Shown: one piece after another, positions 35,141 through 42,473 of the stretch
How positions within the stretch are numbered: position 1 is the first letter of the stretch
How the letters are laid out: each line of letters opens with the position of its first letter
Source of the DNA: Paenibacillus sp.
Lineage (GTDB): Bacteria > Bacillota > Bacilli > Paenibacillales > YIM-B00363
Reading direction: 5' to 3'
DNA length: 64,000 bases
NCBI RefSeq assembly: GCF_035645195.1
Contig: NZ_DASQNA010000008.1
Location: 186,001-250,000, forward strand
Made by a program: the position numbers and the translations under genes
The notes under the pieces: model-generated
Databases searched by the model: none
What the model was told of the DNA's origin: nothing
Seen by the model: the letters and a program-made list of their open reading frames with translations, nothing else

Positions 35141-36025
35141 ATGCGAATCGGCGCCATTGAGGCGGGGGGAACAAAGTTCGTTTGCGGCATCGGCAACGAA
35201 CACGGACAAATCGAGGATCGCGTCAGTTTTCCGACGGAAGGGCCGGAGGAGACGCTCCGGCGCGTGATCGACTATTTCCGGGGGAAGTCGGTCGAAGCGA
35301 TCGGCATCGGCACGTTCGGTCCGATCGACATCGACCCGGCCAGCGCGACGTACGGCTTCGTCACGACGACGCCGAAGCCCGGCTGGTCGAATTATGATTT
35401 CCTCGGCGCGATGAAGCGAGAATTCGACGTGCCTTACGGCTGGGATACCGACGTCAACGCCGCCGCGTTCGGCGAAGCGACATGGGGCGCGGCGCAAGGT
35501 CTCGACAGCTGCTTGTATTACACGATCGGCACCGGCGTCGGGGTCGGCGTATACGCCGAAGGGAAGCTCGTGCACGGACTCGTCCATCCGGAAGGGGGCC
35601 ACGTGCTGCCGCGCCGCCACCCGGACGATGCGTTCGCGGGGGTGTGTCCGTACCACGGCGATTGCTTGGAAGGGATGGCCGCCGGCCCCGCTCTCGAGAA
35701 GCGTTGGGGCGTCAAAGGCCATGAGCTTGGCGTAGACCATAAGGCTTGGGAAATCGAAGCGTTCTACATCGCGCAGGCGGTGGCGGGCGCCGTGCTGCTG
35801 CTGTCCCCGAAGAAGGTCATTTTGGGCGGCGGCGTCATGAAGCAGGAGCAATTGTTCCCGCTCATTCGCGCGGAGGTCGGTCGGCTGTTGAACGGCTACG
35901 TTCGGGCCGAAGCAATCGTCTCGAGCATCGACAGTTATATTGTGCCGCCGGGGCTCGGCGACAACGCAGGGTTGTGCGGCGCGCTGGCGCTCGGCCGGGC
36001 GGCGCTGGCGGGCGCGAATCGGTAA
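35141..36025 (+). CDS. ROK family fructokinase
   Basis: 294 residues. ATP-binding start IGAIEAGGTKFVCGIG, sugar-binding and catalytic segments GWDTDVNAAAFGEATWGAAQ, GTGVGVGVYAEGKLVHG, and the zinc-binding block HVLPRRHPDDAFAGVCPYHG followed by DCLEGMAAGPA, which is diagnostic for the GmuE/ScrK fructokinase branch of ROK proteins. It phosphorylates fructose (or a related ketose) to fructose 6-phosphate in the cytosol. GGAGAG lies about 6 nt before the ATG. It is followed by a carbohydrate deacetylase gene, so the two may form an operon. Confidence 0.92.
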   Translation: MRIGAIEAGGTKFVCGIGNEHGQIEDRVSFPTEGPEETLRRVIDYFRGKSVEAIGIGTFGPIDIDPASATYGFVTTTPKPGWSNYDFLGAMKREFDVPYGWDTDVNAAAFGEATWGAAQGLDSCLYYTIGTGVGVGVYAEGKLVHGLVHPEGGHVLPRRHPDDAFAGVCPYHGDCLEGMAAGPALEKRWGVKGHELGVDHKAWEIEAFYIAQAVAGAVLLLSPKKVILGGGVMKQEQLFPLIRAEVGRLLNGYVRAEAIVSSIDSYIVPPGLGDNAGLCGALALGRAALAGANR

Positions 36026-36090
36026 CGAAACGGATCGGCGGCTTTCGGCTCAGTCTTTTTCGAGATTTCGAGAACAGGGAGGCGAACGGC

Positions 36091-36996
36091 ATGAATACGG
36101 CGGAACGCTTAGGCTTCGGGCCGGAGGATCGTCTGCTCATCATTAACGCGGACGACTTCGGCATGTGCCATGCGACGAACGAGGGCATTTTTCGGCTGCT
36201 CGAGGAAGGGGCGGTCGACTCGGCGACGGTCATGATGCCGTGCGGCTGGTCGACGGAGGCGGTCCGCTGGAGCGCCTCGCACCCGCAGTTTAATGTAGGC
36301 GTCCATTTCACGCTTACGAGCGAATGGGAAGGGTACAAATGGGGACCGGTGCAGCGCGGGGGAGACGTCTCCTCGCTCGTCGTAACGGGAGGGTGGTTTC
36401 CGGCGGACGCGGCGGCCGTCGAACGGACTGCGGATCCGGCGCACGTGCGCGCGGAGCTGATCGCTCAATTGGAGGCGGCGACGGCGCTCGGGCTCGACCC
36501 TACGCACGTGGACAACCATATGGGCACCGTCTACGGTCTTGCGACGGGGCGCGACTTCCTTCGCGAGGTGTTCGAGGTGTGCGCCTCGTACCGGCTGCCG
36601 TTCCGTATCCCCCGCCGGGCGCCGCAGGATCGGGGCGCTCCGCCCGAGCTGCAGCGCAAGGCGGAGCAGCTCGGCATGTTCGCGGATTCGCTCGGCGTCG
36701 CGATTTTGGACGAGTTGGTCGGCCTGCCGTTCCATAAGCTGCCGGGCGAAACGTACGACAGCTTCAAACGGGACATGATCGCCCTGCTGCGGAACTTGCG
36801 TCCCGGCGTGAACGAGCTGATCATCCATCCGTCGCTCGTGACGGACGAGCTGAAGGCGATCAATCCGCATTGGGAAAAGCGCGGCTGGGAGATGGATATT
36901 TTCCGCGATCCCGAAGTGCTCGCCGCCATGAGCGAAGCCGGCATCCGGCGCACCCGCTGGTCGGAGCTGCGCGCGATGCAGCGCGGGGAGCGGTAA
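36091..36996 (+). CDS. YdjC/ChbG family carbohydrate deacetylase
   Basis: 301 residues. The family signature is clear: LLIINADDFGMCHATNEGIF (metal-binding DD), VGVHFTLTSEW (H of the first metal motif), DPTHVDNHMG (second metal motif HVDNH) and LIIHPSLVTDE near the end. These enzymes remove acetyl groups from N-acetylated di- or oligosaccharides such as chitobiose phosphate. The frame is open far upstream, but ATG 36091 with AGGGAGGCG about 8 nt before it starts exactly at the domain. It lies 65 nt after the fructokinase gene on the same strand. Confidence 0.92.
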   Translation: MNTAERLGFGPEDRLLIINADDFGMCHATNEGIFRLLEEGAVDSATVMMPCGWSTEAVRWSASHPQFNVGVHFTLTSEWEGYKWGPVQRGGDVSSLVVTGGWFPADAAAVERTADPAHVRAELIAQLEAATALGLDPTHVDNHMGTVYGLATGRDFLREVFEVCASYRLPFRIPRRAPQDRGAPPELQRKAEQLGMFADSLGVAILDELVGLPFHKLPGETYDSFKRDMIALLRNLRPGVNELIIHPSLVTDELKAINPHWEKRGWEMDIFRDPEVLAAMSEAGIRRTRWSELRAMQRGER

Positions 36997-37034
36997 CGAT
37001 CCCGGTTCGGCGGGGAGGCGGCTGGATCGCTGGA

Positions 37035-37625
37035 TTACCAGCCGAACCGCTCCGCCAGCCGCGCGCTGACGATGCCGTACGTCATGCCGGCCCTCGATAG
37101 CCGCGACCATACGTCCGGCAGCAGATCTTCGTTTTCTTGGTACACGTAATTGTTGACTCCGCCGCATGTTCTCGCGCCGAACGCCTCGCGCAGCCACGCG
37201 ATGCGGCGCTCGTATGCCGCCGTGTCGGGCTCGACGCTTCTCGGCATGACGCACACGTCTATAATGCGGCGCTCCGGCGGAACGCCGTACCGGTTGGCGA
37301 GGTCGAAGACGGCCGCGACGCTGTCTTCGTAACGCTGCGCCGCGGCCCCCGGCCGGAACGGCAGCAGCACGACCGCCTCGAACCGCCGCAGCGCGTCCGC
37401 GCCCAGCGCGGCCCACGCCGCCTCGTCCGCCGCGAGCGAATTCAGCGTCGGGCGGCGCACCGCCGCCGCCGCTTCCAGCGCCGCCTCCGCGTCGGCGGTT
37501 TCGATCCACACTTGTTCGGCCCCTTGGAGCTTCGGCAGCCAAGGGGCGTTTTTGTGCACGCGCACGCACGCGCCGTTCGCCGGGGTGTCTTCCTCCAACC
37601 GTTCGTAATACCGAATCGTTTGCAT
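37035..37625 (-). CDS. Conserved protein of unknown function, possibly a pterin-binding-like barrel
   Basis: 196 residues from ATG 37625, which has GAGGAGGAG 7 nt before it. The middle and end (AVFDLANRYGVPPERRIIDV, VMPRSVEPDTAAYERRIAWL, FGARTCGGVNNYVYQ) look like the late strands of a TIM barrel of the methyltetrahydrofolate:corrinoid methyltransferase/DHPS type, but the early strands are unusual and the length is short. No corrinoid genes are nearby. It is convergent with the deacetylase gene. I do not assign a function. Confidence 0.6.
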   Translation of the reverse strand: MQTIRYYERLEEDTPANGACVRVHKNAPWLPKLQGAEQVWIETADAEAALEAAAAVRRPTLNSLAADEAAWAALGADALRRFEAVVLLPFRPGAAAQRYEDSVAAVFDLANRYGVPPERRIIDVCVMPRSVEPDTAAYERRIAWLREAFGARTCGGVNNYVYQENEDLLPDVWSRLSRAGMTYGIVSARLAERFGW

Positions 37626-37784
37626 CGTTTTCTCCTCCTCTCGCCAACGTATCATATTTCGCCGAACTTTCCCACGCGTTCAGAGCCCGTCCATTTTCCA
37701 CTGCTTCCTAGCCCCCGTACGAAACATGTTCCAGCGCGGACCGGGAAATAATAAAGGCAGCAAAGGCAATTGGAGGGAAGCCTA

Positions 37785-38264
37785 GTGACCAGCGCGACGA
37801 AACGGCGTTTCGGCTTGACCGCGAAAGAATATCAGAAAATGGCGAAAGCAAAGGAACCGGCGCGGCCGGTGCTTCGCAATTGCTTCCGCGCCTTCGTGGC
37901 CGGCGGCACCATCTGCGTAATCGGGCAAATGATCACGACGTTGTTCGTTCATTATGCGGGCATGTCGAAGGAGCAGGCCGGCGTCCCGACCGTCGTCCTG
38001 CTGATTTTATTGTCGGTCGTGCTGACGAGCCTCGGCGTGTACGACAAAATCGCGCAGTGGGCCGGCGCGGGAACCGCGGTGCCCGTTACCGGCTTCGCGA
38101 ACTCGATGTCGTCGGCGGCGATCGAGCACCGGAGCGAAGGCATCGTGCTCGGCGTCGCGACGCGGATGTTCAAGCTGGCGGGCGCCGTCGTCGTCTTCGG
38201 CACCGTCTCCGCCTTCCTCGTGGCGTTCGTGCACTGGATTATCGGCACTGGGGGGCAGTCCTGA
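37785..38264 (+). CDS. spoVAC: Stage V sporulation protein AC
   Basis: 159 residues, a small membrane protein with about four helices: PVLRNCFRAFVAGGTICVIG, GVPTVVLLILLSVVLTSLGV, AGAGTAVPVTGFANSMSSAA, LAGAVVVFGTVSAFLVAFVH. SpoVAC forms the mechanosensitive channel in the spore inner membrane that passes dipicolinic acid. The GTG at 37785 is chosen because TTGGAGGG lies 7 nt upstream. The gene overlaps spoVAD (TGATG). Expression is expected in the forespore under sigma G, although I could not fix a convincing sigma G promoter. Confidence 0.96.
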   Translation: MTSATKRRFGLTAKEYQKMAKAKEPARPVLRNCFRAFVAGGTICVIGQMITTLFVHYAGMSKEQAGVPTVVLLILLSVVLTSLGVYDKIAQWAGAGTAVPVTGFANSMSSAAIEHRSEGIVLGVATRMFKLAGAVVVFGTVSAFLVAFVHWIIGTGGQS

Positions 38265-39277
38265 TGAAGCGAGGCAGGCAAACGTGGGTGTTCGACGAAA
38301 AGCCCGTCATTTTGTCGCGGGCGGCCGTCGTCGGTCCGCTCGAGGGCGAAGGGCCGTTGAAGGACGATTTCGACATCGTGCACGACGATCTGTTCGTCGG
38401 CGAGACGTCGTGGGAGAAGGCCGAGCGCAAAATGCTGGAGGAAGCGGCGCTGCTCGCGGTGCAGAAGGCGGGGGTCGCGATTGAGGACGTCGACTTGTTC
38501 ATCGGCGGCGATTTGCTGAACCAAATCGTGAGCGCCACGTTCGCGTCGCGGACGTTCGGCATCCCGTATCTCGGCGTGTTCGGCGCCTGCTCAACGTCGA
38601 TGGAAAGCCTCGCGCTCGCCGCGCTCGCCGTGTCGACCGGGCACGCGGATCGCGTGCTCGCCGGCACGAGCAGCCACAACTGCACGGCGGAGCGCCAATT
38701 CCGCTACCCGACGGAGTACGGCGCGCAGAAGCCGCCGTCGTCGCAAAACACCGTCACGGGGGCGGGGGCGGCGCTCGTCGCCCGCGGCGGCGAAGGGCCG
38801 CGCATCGCGGCCGCGACGATCGGCCGGGTCGTCGATCTCGGCATCACCGACCCGTTCAACATGGGGGCGGCGATGGCGCCGGCGGCGGTCGATACGATCC
38901 GCGCGCATTTGAGCGACATGGACGTGTCGCCAGGGTATTACGACTTGATCGTCACGGGGGACCTCGCGTCCGTCGGCGTGAGCATCGCCCGCGAGCTGTT
39001 CGAGCAGAACGGCGTGCCGATCGGCGAAACGACGTTCGACGATTGCGGGCTGCTCATGTACGACCGAGAACGCCAGGAGGTGTTCGCCGGTGGCAGCGGC
39101 TGCGCATGCTCCGCGACGGTGACGTACGGCCATCTGCTGAAGCGGCTCGAACGAGGCGAACTGAAGCGGATTCTCGTCGTCGCGACCGGATCGCTGCTGT
39201 CGCCGCTGACCGTGCAGCAGAAAGAAAGCATTCCTTGCATCGCCCACGCCGTGGCGATCGAGAGCGGAGGTGCGTGA
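38264..39277 (+). CDS. spoVAD: Stage V sporulation protein AD
   Basis: 337 residues with a thiolase-like fold: FLGVFGACSTSMESLALAAL-type active-site-like region (GVFGACSTSMES), THNCTAERQFRYPTEYG-type block (SSHNCTAERQFRYPTEYG), TVTGAGAALVA and VVATGSLLSP. SpoVAD binds dipicolinic acid and escorts it into the forespore; it is not a working ketoacyl synthase. The length matches the Bacillus protein. It starts inside the spoVAC stop codon (TGATG) and is followed 7 nt later by spoVAE. Confidence 0.97.
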   Translation: MKRGRQTWVFDEKPVILSRAAVVGPLEGEGPLKDDFDIVHDDLFVGETSWEKAERKMLEEAALLAVQKAGVAIEDVDLFIGGDLLNQIVSATFASRTFGIPYLGVFGACSTSMESLALAALAVSTGHADRVLAGTSSHNCTAERQFRYPTEYGAQKPPSSQNTVTGAGAALVARGGEGPRIAAATIGRVVDLGITDPFNMGAAMAPAAVDTIRAHLSDMDVSPGYYDLIVTGDLASVGVSIARELFEQNGVPIGETTFDDCGLLMYDRERQEVFAGGSGCACSATVTYGHLLKRLERGELKRILVVATGSLLSPLTVQQKESIPCIAHAVAIESGGA

Positions 39278-39284
39278 GAAGCGT

Positions 39285-39647
39285 ATGGAGACGTTGATGC
39301 CTTTCGTTTGGGCGTTCGTGGTCGGCGGCGCGATTTGCGTCGTGGGCCAGCTCATGTTCGACGTGCTGAAAATGACGCCGGCGCATACGATGGTCACGCT
39401 CGTCGTCATCGGCGCCGTCCTCGACGGGTTCGGATTGTACGACCCGCTCATCGAATTCGCCGGCGCCGGCGTGACGGTGCCGATCACGAGCTTCGGCAAC
39501 TCGCTGACGCACGGGGCGCTCACGGAGCTGGGCCAAAACGGCGCCGTCGGCCTCGTGAGCGGCATTTATCATTATACGAGCGCCGGCATTTCGGCCGCGA
39601 TCGTGTTTTCGTTCTTCGCGGCGCTGCTCGTTCGGCCGAAAGGCTGA
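39285..39647 (+). CDS. spoVAE: Stage V sporulation protein AE (SpoVAEb type)
   Basis: 120 residues, with about four membrane helices: LMPFVWAFVVGGAICVVGQL, VTLVVIGAVLDGFGLYDPLI, AGAGVTVPITSFGNSLTHGA, GISAAIVFSFFAALLVRP. It is a paralogue-like relative of SpoVAC and part of the same dipicolinate channel complex. GCGGAGG lies rather far (about 14 nt) from the ATG; GTG 39270 is an alternative. The operon ends here: no spoVAA, spoVAB, spoVAEa or spoVAF follows. Confidence 0.95.
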   Translation: METLMPFVWAFVVGGAICVVGQLMFDVLKMTPAHTMVTLVVIGAVLDGFGLYDPLIEFAGAGVTVPITSFGNSLTHGALTELGQNGAVGLVSGIYHYTSAGISAAIVFSFFAALLVRPKG

Positions 39648-39666
39648 GCCGCGCTGCTCCTGATTG

Positions 39667-39697
39667 CCCCGGGTCCGGGATGGGCCCGGGGTTTCTG
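39667..39697 (+). terminator. Probable terminator of the spoVA operon
   Basis: CCCCGGGTCC-GGGAT-GGGCCCGGGG followed by TTTCT, about 20 nt after the spoVAE stop. The stem is strong but the T-run is weak. Confidence 0.65.
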
Positions 39698-39702
39698 TGT
39701 GC

Positions 39703-40150
39703 CCTCGCACTGTCGCCGCCGTCTGCTCCAACCGCACACTTTTCGTGCTCATTCCCGCGAACCGCACAAAATGTGTGCTGTTCGTGCCGCTCCCCGCCGC
39801 GCCATCCGCTCCCGCACCCCCGCACCGTCGCCGCCGTCTGGCGCAACCGCACCATTTTCGTGCTCTTTCCCGCGAACCGCACATAATTTGTGCTGTGTAT
39901 GCCGCTCACCGCCGCGCCATCCGCGCCCGCACCCCCGCACCGTCGTCGCCGTCTGGCGCAACCGCACCATTTTCGTGCTCTTTCCCGCGAACCGCACAAA
40001 ATGTGTGCTGTTCGTGCCGCCCCTTGCCGCGCCATCCGCCCCCGAACCCCCGCATTGTCGCCGCTGTCCGGCGCAACCGCACACTTTTCGTGCTCTTTCC
40101 CGCGAACCGCAAAAAATTTGCGCTGTCAGTGCCGCTCCAAACGTTTGTCC
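39703..40150. repeat. Non-coding array of about four 115-bp tandem repeats
   Basis: Units start at about 39703, 39818, 39933 and 40048, a constant period of 115 bp; the last is shortened and diverged. Each unit carries a CCCCGCACCGTCGCCG-like start, GCGCAACCGCACCATTTTCG, TGCTCTTTCCCGCGAACCGC and a small hairpin GCACA-AAATG-TGTGC. The period is not a multiple of three, so the same peptide appears in rotating frames, which argues against coding. It fills most of the 620-nt gap between spoVAE and the moxR-like gene. The last ~115 nt before the ATG are AT-rich and must hold the promoter of the next operon. Confidence 0.9.
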
Positions 40151-40268
40151 ACGCCAAAAAGTTGCATGGAAATCGTTACAAAAAAAATTAGAGACTCTCA
40201 AGGTGTACGGGGTCCCCTTACTTTTAGTAATATGGAAGATATAGACGGAAATAGAGGAGGCACCGGAC

Positions 40269-41228
40269 ATGGATACGCGTTTGGAAAACGACGTTCGCAT
40301 CGTGGGAGACCTGAAGCGTAATTTGGAATCGTGCATCTACGGGAAGAGCGACGAAATCGATCTCATGCTGACGGCCTTGCTGGCCGGGGGGCATGTATTA
40401 TTAGAAGATGTCCCGGGAACGGGGAAAACGGTGTTGATCAAGGCGCTGGCGAAGTCGGTGCAAGCGCAGTTCCGGCGCATCCAGTGCAATCCCGACCTGC
40501 TGCCGACCGATATTACGGGCGTTTCGATATACCACCCCAAGACCGAGACGTTTGAATTTCGTCCCGGTCCTATCATGACGAACATCCTCCTCATCGACGA
40601 AATTAACCGCGCCACGACGAAAACCCAATCCGCCCTGCTAGAAGCCATGGAAGAGCATCACGTCACCGTAGACGGGGAGCCGCACACGCTGCCGCGGCCG
40701 TTCCTGCTGCTCGCGACGCAAAATCCGATCGACTTCGAAGGTACATACGTCCTGCCGGAAGCGCAGCTCGATCGGTTCATGCTGAAATTCGCGCTCGGCT
40801 ATCCGGACGAAGGGACGGAACTGCGCATGGCGCAGGTGCAGACGACCGTGCGCCCGCTGGAGGACTTGCAGCCCGTTATGGACGCGGGGCGGCTCATCGA
40901 GCTGCAGGAGCGGGTGAAAACGATTCACATGGAAGAAAGCGTGGCGCAGTATACGGTCGAGCTCGTGCGCCGGACGCGGGAGCATCGCCAGCTGCTGCTC
41001 GGCGCGAGCCCGCGGGCGACGCTCGCGCTCGTCAGCGCCGCCAAGGCGTACGCGTTCCTGCAGGGCCGCGATTTCGTCATTCCGGACGACGTCAAATGGC
41101 TCGTGCCGTACGTGCTCGGCCACAGGCTCGTGCTGGAGACGGAAGCGAGGATGGAAGGCGTGACGCTCGAGTCGATTTTCGAATCGATTTACCGGGACGT
41201 GAAGGTGCCGGTTCGATTGGAGCGATAA
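40269..41228 (+). CDS. MoxR family AAA+ ATPase
   Basis: 319 residues. Walker A PGTGKT at about 49-54 (LLEDVPGTGKTVLIKALAK), Walker B ILLIDEINRA, the MoxR signature QSALLEAMEEHHVTVDG, sensor 1 LLATQNPIDFEGTYVLPEAQ, and the C-terminal lid with RATLALVSAAKAYAFLQGRD. MoxR ATPases act as chaperone-like helpers for metal insertion or for VWA/DUF58 partner proteins. It is the first gene of a three-gene operon with a DUF58 protein and a membrane transglutaminase, a very common bacterial grouping. GAGGAGGC lies about 6 nt before the ATG. Confidence 0.95.
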   Translation: MDTRLENDVRIVGDLKRNLESCIYGKSDEIDLMLTALLAGGHVLLEDVPGTGKTVLIKALAKSVQAQFRRIQCNPDLLPTDITGVSIYHPKTETFEFRPGPIMTNILLIDEINRATTKTQSALLEAMEEHHVTVDGEPHTLPRPFLLLATQNPIDFEGTYVLPEAQLDRFMLKFALGYPDEGTELRMAQVQTTVRPLEDLQPVMDAGRLIELQERVKTIHMEESVAQYTVELVRRTREHRQLLLGASPRATLALVSAAKAYAFLQGRDFVIPDDVKWLVPYVLGHRLVLETEARMEGVTLESIFESIYRDVKVPVRLER

Positions 41229-41231
41229 GAT

Positions 41232-42473
41232 ATGCAGCGAGCCCCCAGAACGATGCGTTGGTCCGTGAAGGCATGGGGACTGGCGCTGTGCTTCGTCTCC
41301 TGCTTGTTTTTCGTCGCGTTCCAGGGCGGAAAGCTGTCGCTGATGCTGCTGATCATCATCTCGACTTTATCGGTATATTTGCTGCTCGGTCGGTGGAGCG
41401 GCATTTCCTCCGCGCGCGGCCGCAGGGAAATCGGCGGCGTCGCCGGCGGCGCCACGCTGCAGGCGGGCAGCGCGCTGCGGGCCAACATCCGCGTCGACAT
41501 TCCGGGCATTTGGCCGATTCCGTACGTGACGGTGAAAGACCGTCTCGCCAAAGTCGGCGGCGAAACGCAAACGTACGAAGGGACGTTCGTTCCCGACTGG
41601 AAGCGCCGCGGCGAGCTGACGTACGTCACGCCCCCGCTCGGCCGCGGCCTGTACAAGTTCGAGGCGGTCCAATGCGTGACGCAGGATATCTTCGGCCTGT
41701 TCGAGCACGCGGGCACGATCGAGATGCCGCTGACGTTCAGCGTCCTGCCGCGCACGGTGCGAATCCCCGAATGGCGGGAGCTTCGCACGCTGTTCAAGGG
41801 CCACCACCAGCAGTCCTCCGTGAACGGCTCCCAGCGCGAGACGACGCAAATCAACGGCGTCCGCGAATACATTTACGGCGACCGGCTGGCGAAGGTGCAT
41901 TGGAACGCGACGGCGCGGACCGGCCACTGGAAGTCGAAGGAGTTCGAGCGCGAATCGCTGCCGAAGCTGACGATCGTGCTCGACCGGCAGACGAACGCGT
42001 ACCGCACGAGCCAGCAGTTCGAGCTGGCCGTCTCGGTCGCCGCGTCGCTGCTGCAGTTTTCCGCTTCGCGCGGCATGGCGACGGGCTTCCTGTCTGTCGG
42101 CGGCGGGCGGGCGTTCTCCGCGCCGCCGGGCGGCTACGAGACGCGAAAGCGGATCGAGCAGCATCTGATCGAGGTGCAGCCGGACCCGAAAGGCGACCCG
42201 ATTCGCCTGCTGCGGGACCGCTCGCGCCTGCCGAGCACCGGCAGCCTCGTCGTTCTCGTCAGCCCGCAGCGCGGCGAATCGCTCATGAAGCTGCTCAAAT
42301 GGCTCGACGTGAACGGCGTCAGCGCCTGCCATATGTGGATTAACCCGGAGACGAATGCCGGCGCGGGCGGGAAGGACGATTGGGCCGCCGCGCTCCGTTC
42401 GGTCGGCGTCGCATCGTACAATATCCGCCAGCTGGAAGAGCTTCCACTCTTGTTGGGAGGGAAGAGCGGATGA
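41232..42473 (+). CDS. DUF58 domain membrane protein
   Basis: 413 residues: two membrane helices near the N-terminus (about 16-34 and 36-54), then a soluble part with a beta region (LRANIRVDIPGIWPIPYVTV, LTYVTPPLGRGLYKFEAVQC) and the DUF58 core with INGVREYIYGDRLAKVHWNA followed by LTIVLDRQTNAYR, which resembles a VWA fold. It is 3 nt after moxR and overlaps the transglutaminase gene by 4 nt (ATGA). DUF58 proteins are the usual partner of MoxR ATPases; the role is thought to be in cell envelope assembly but is not settled. Confidence 0.93.
   Translation: MQRAPRTMRWSVKAWGLALCFVSCLFFVAFQGGKLSLMLLIIISTLSVYLLLGRWSGISSARGRREIGGVAGGATLQAGSALRANIRVDIPGIWPIPYVTVKDRLAKVGGETQTYEGTFVPDWKRRGELTYVTPPLGRGLYKFEAVQCVTQDIFGLFEHAGTIEMPLTFSVLPRTVRIPEWRELRTLFKGHHQQSSVNGSQRETTQINGVREYIYGDRLAKVHWNATARTGHWKSKEFERESLPKLTIVLDRQTNAYRTSQQFELAVSVAASLLQFSASRGMATGFLSVGGGRAFSAPPGGYETRKRIEQHLIEVQPDPKGDPIRLLRDRSRLPSTGSLVVLVSPQRGESLMKLLKWLDVNGVSACHMWINPETNAGAGGKDDWAAALRSVGVASYNIRQLEELPLLLGGKSG

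Noticed and set aside
37880-38263. N-terminal extension of spoVAD through the spoVAC gene
   Set aside because: It is the off-frame reading of spoVAC; SpoVAD homology begins at ATG 38264.
39703-40150. CRISPR array
   Set aside because: The repeats are contiguous 115-bp units without short repeat/unique spacer structure, and no cas genes are nearby.
39664-40336. Several overlapping open frames in the gap between spoVAE and moxR
   Set aside because: All are translations of the 115-bp repeat in different frames; the period is not divisible by three and the peptides have no domain.
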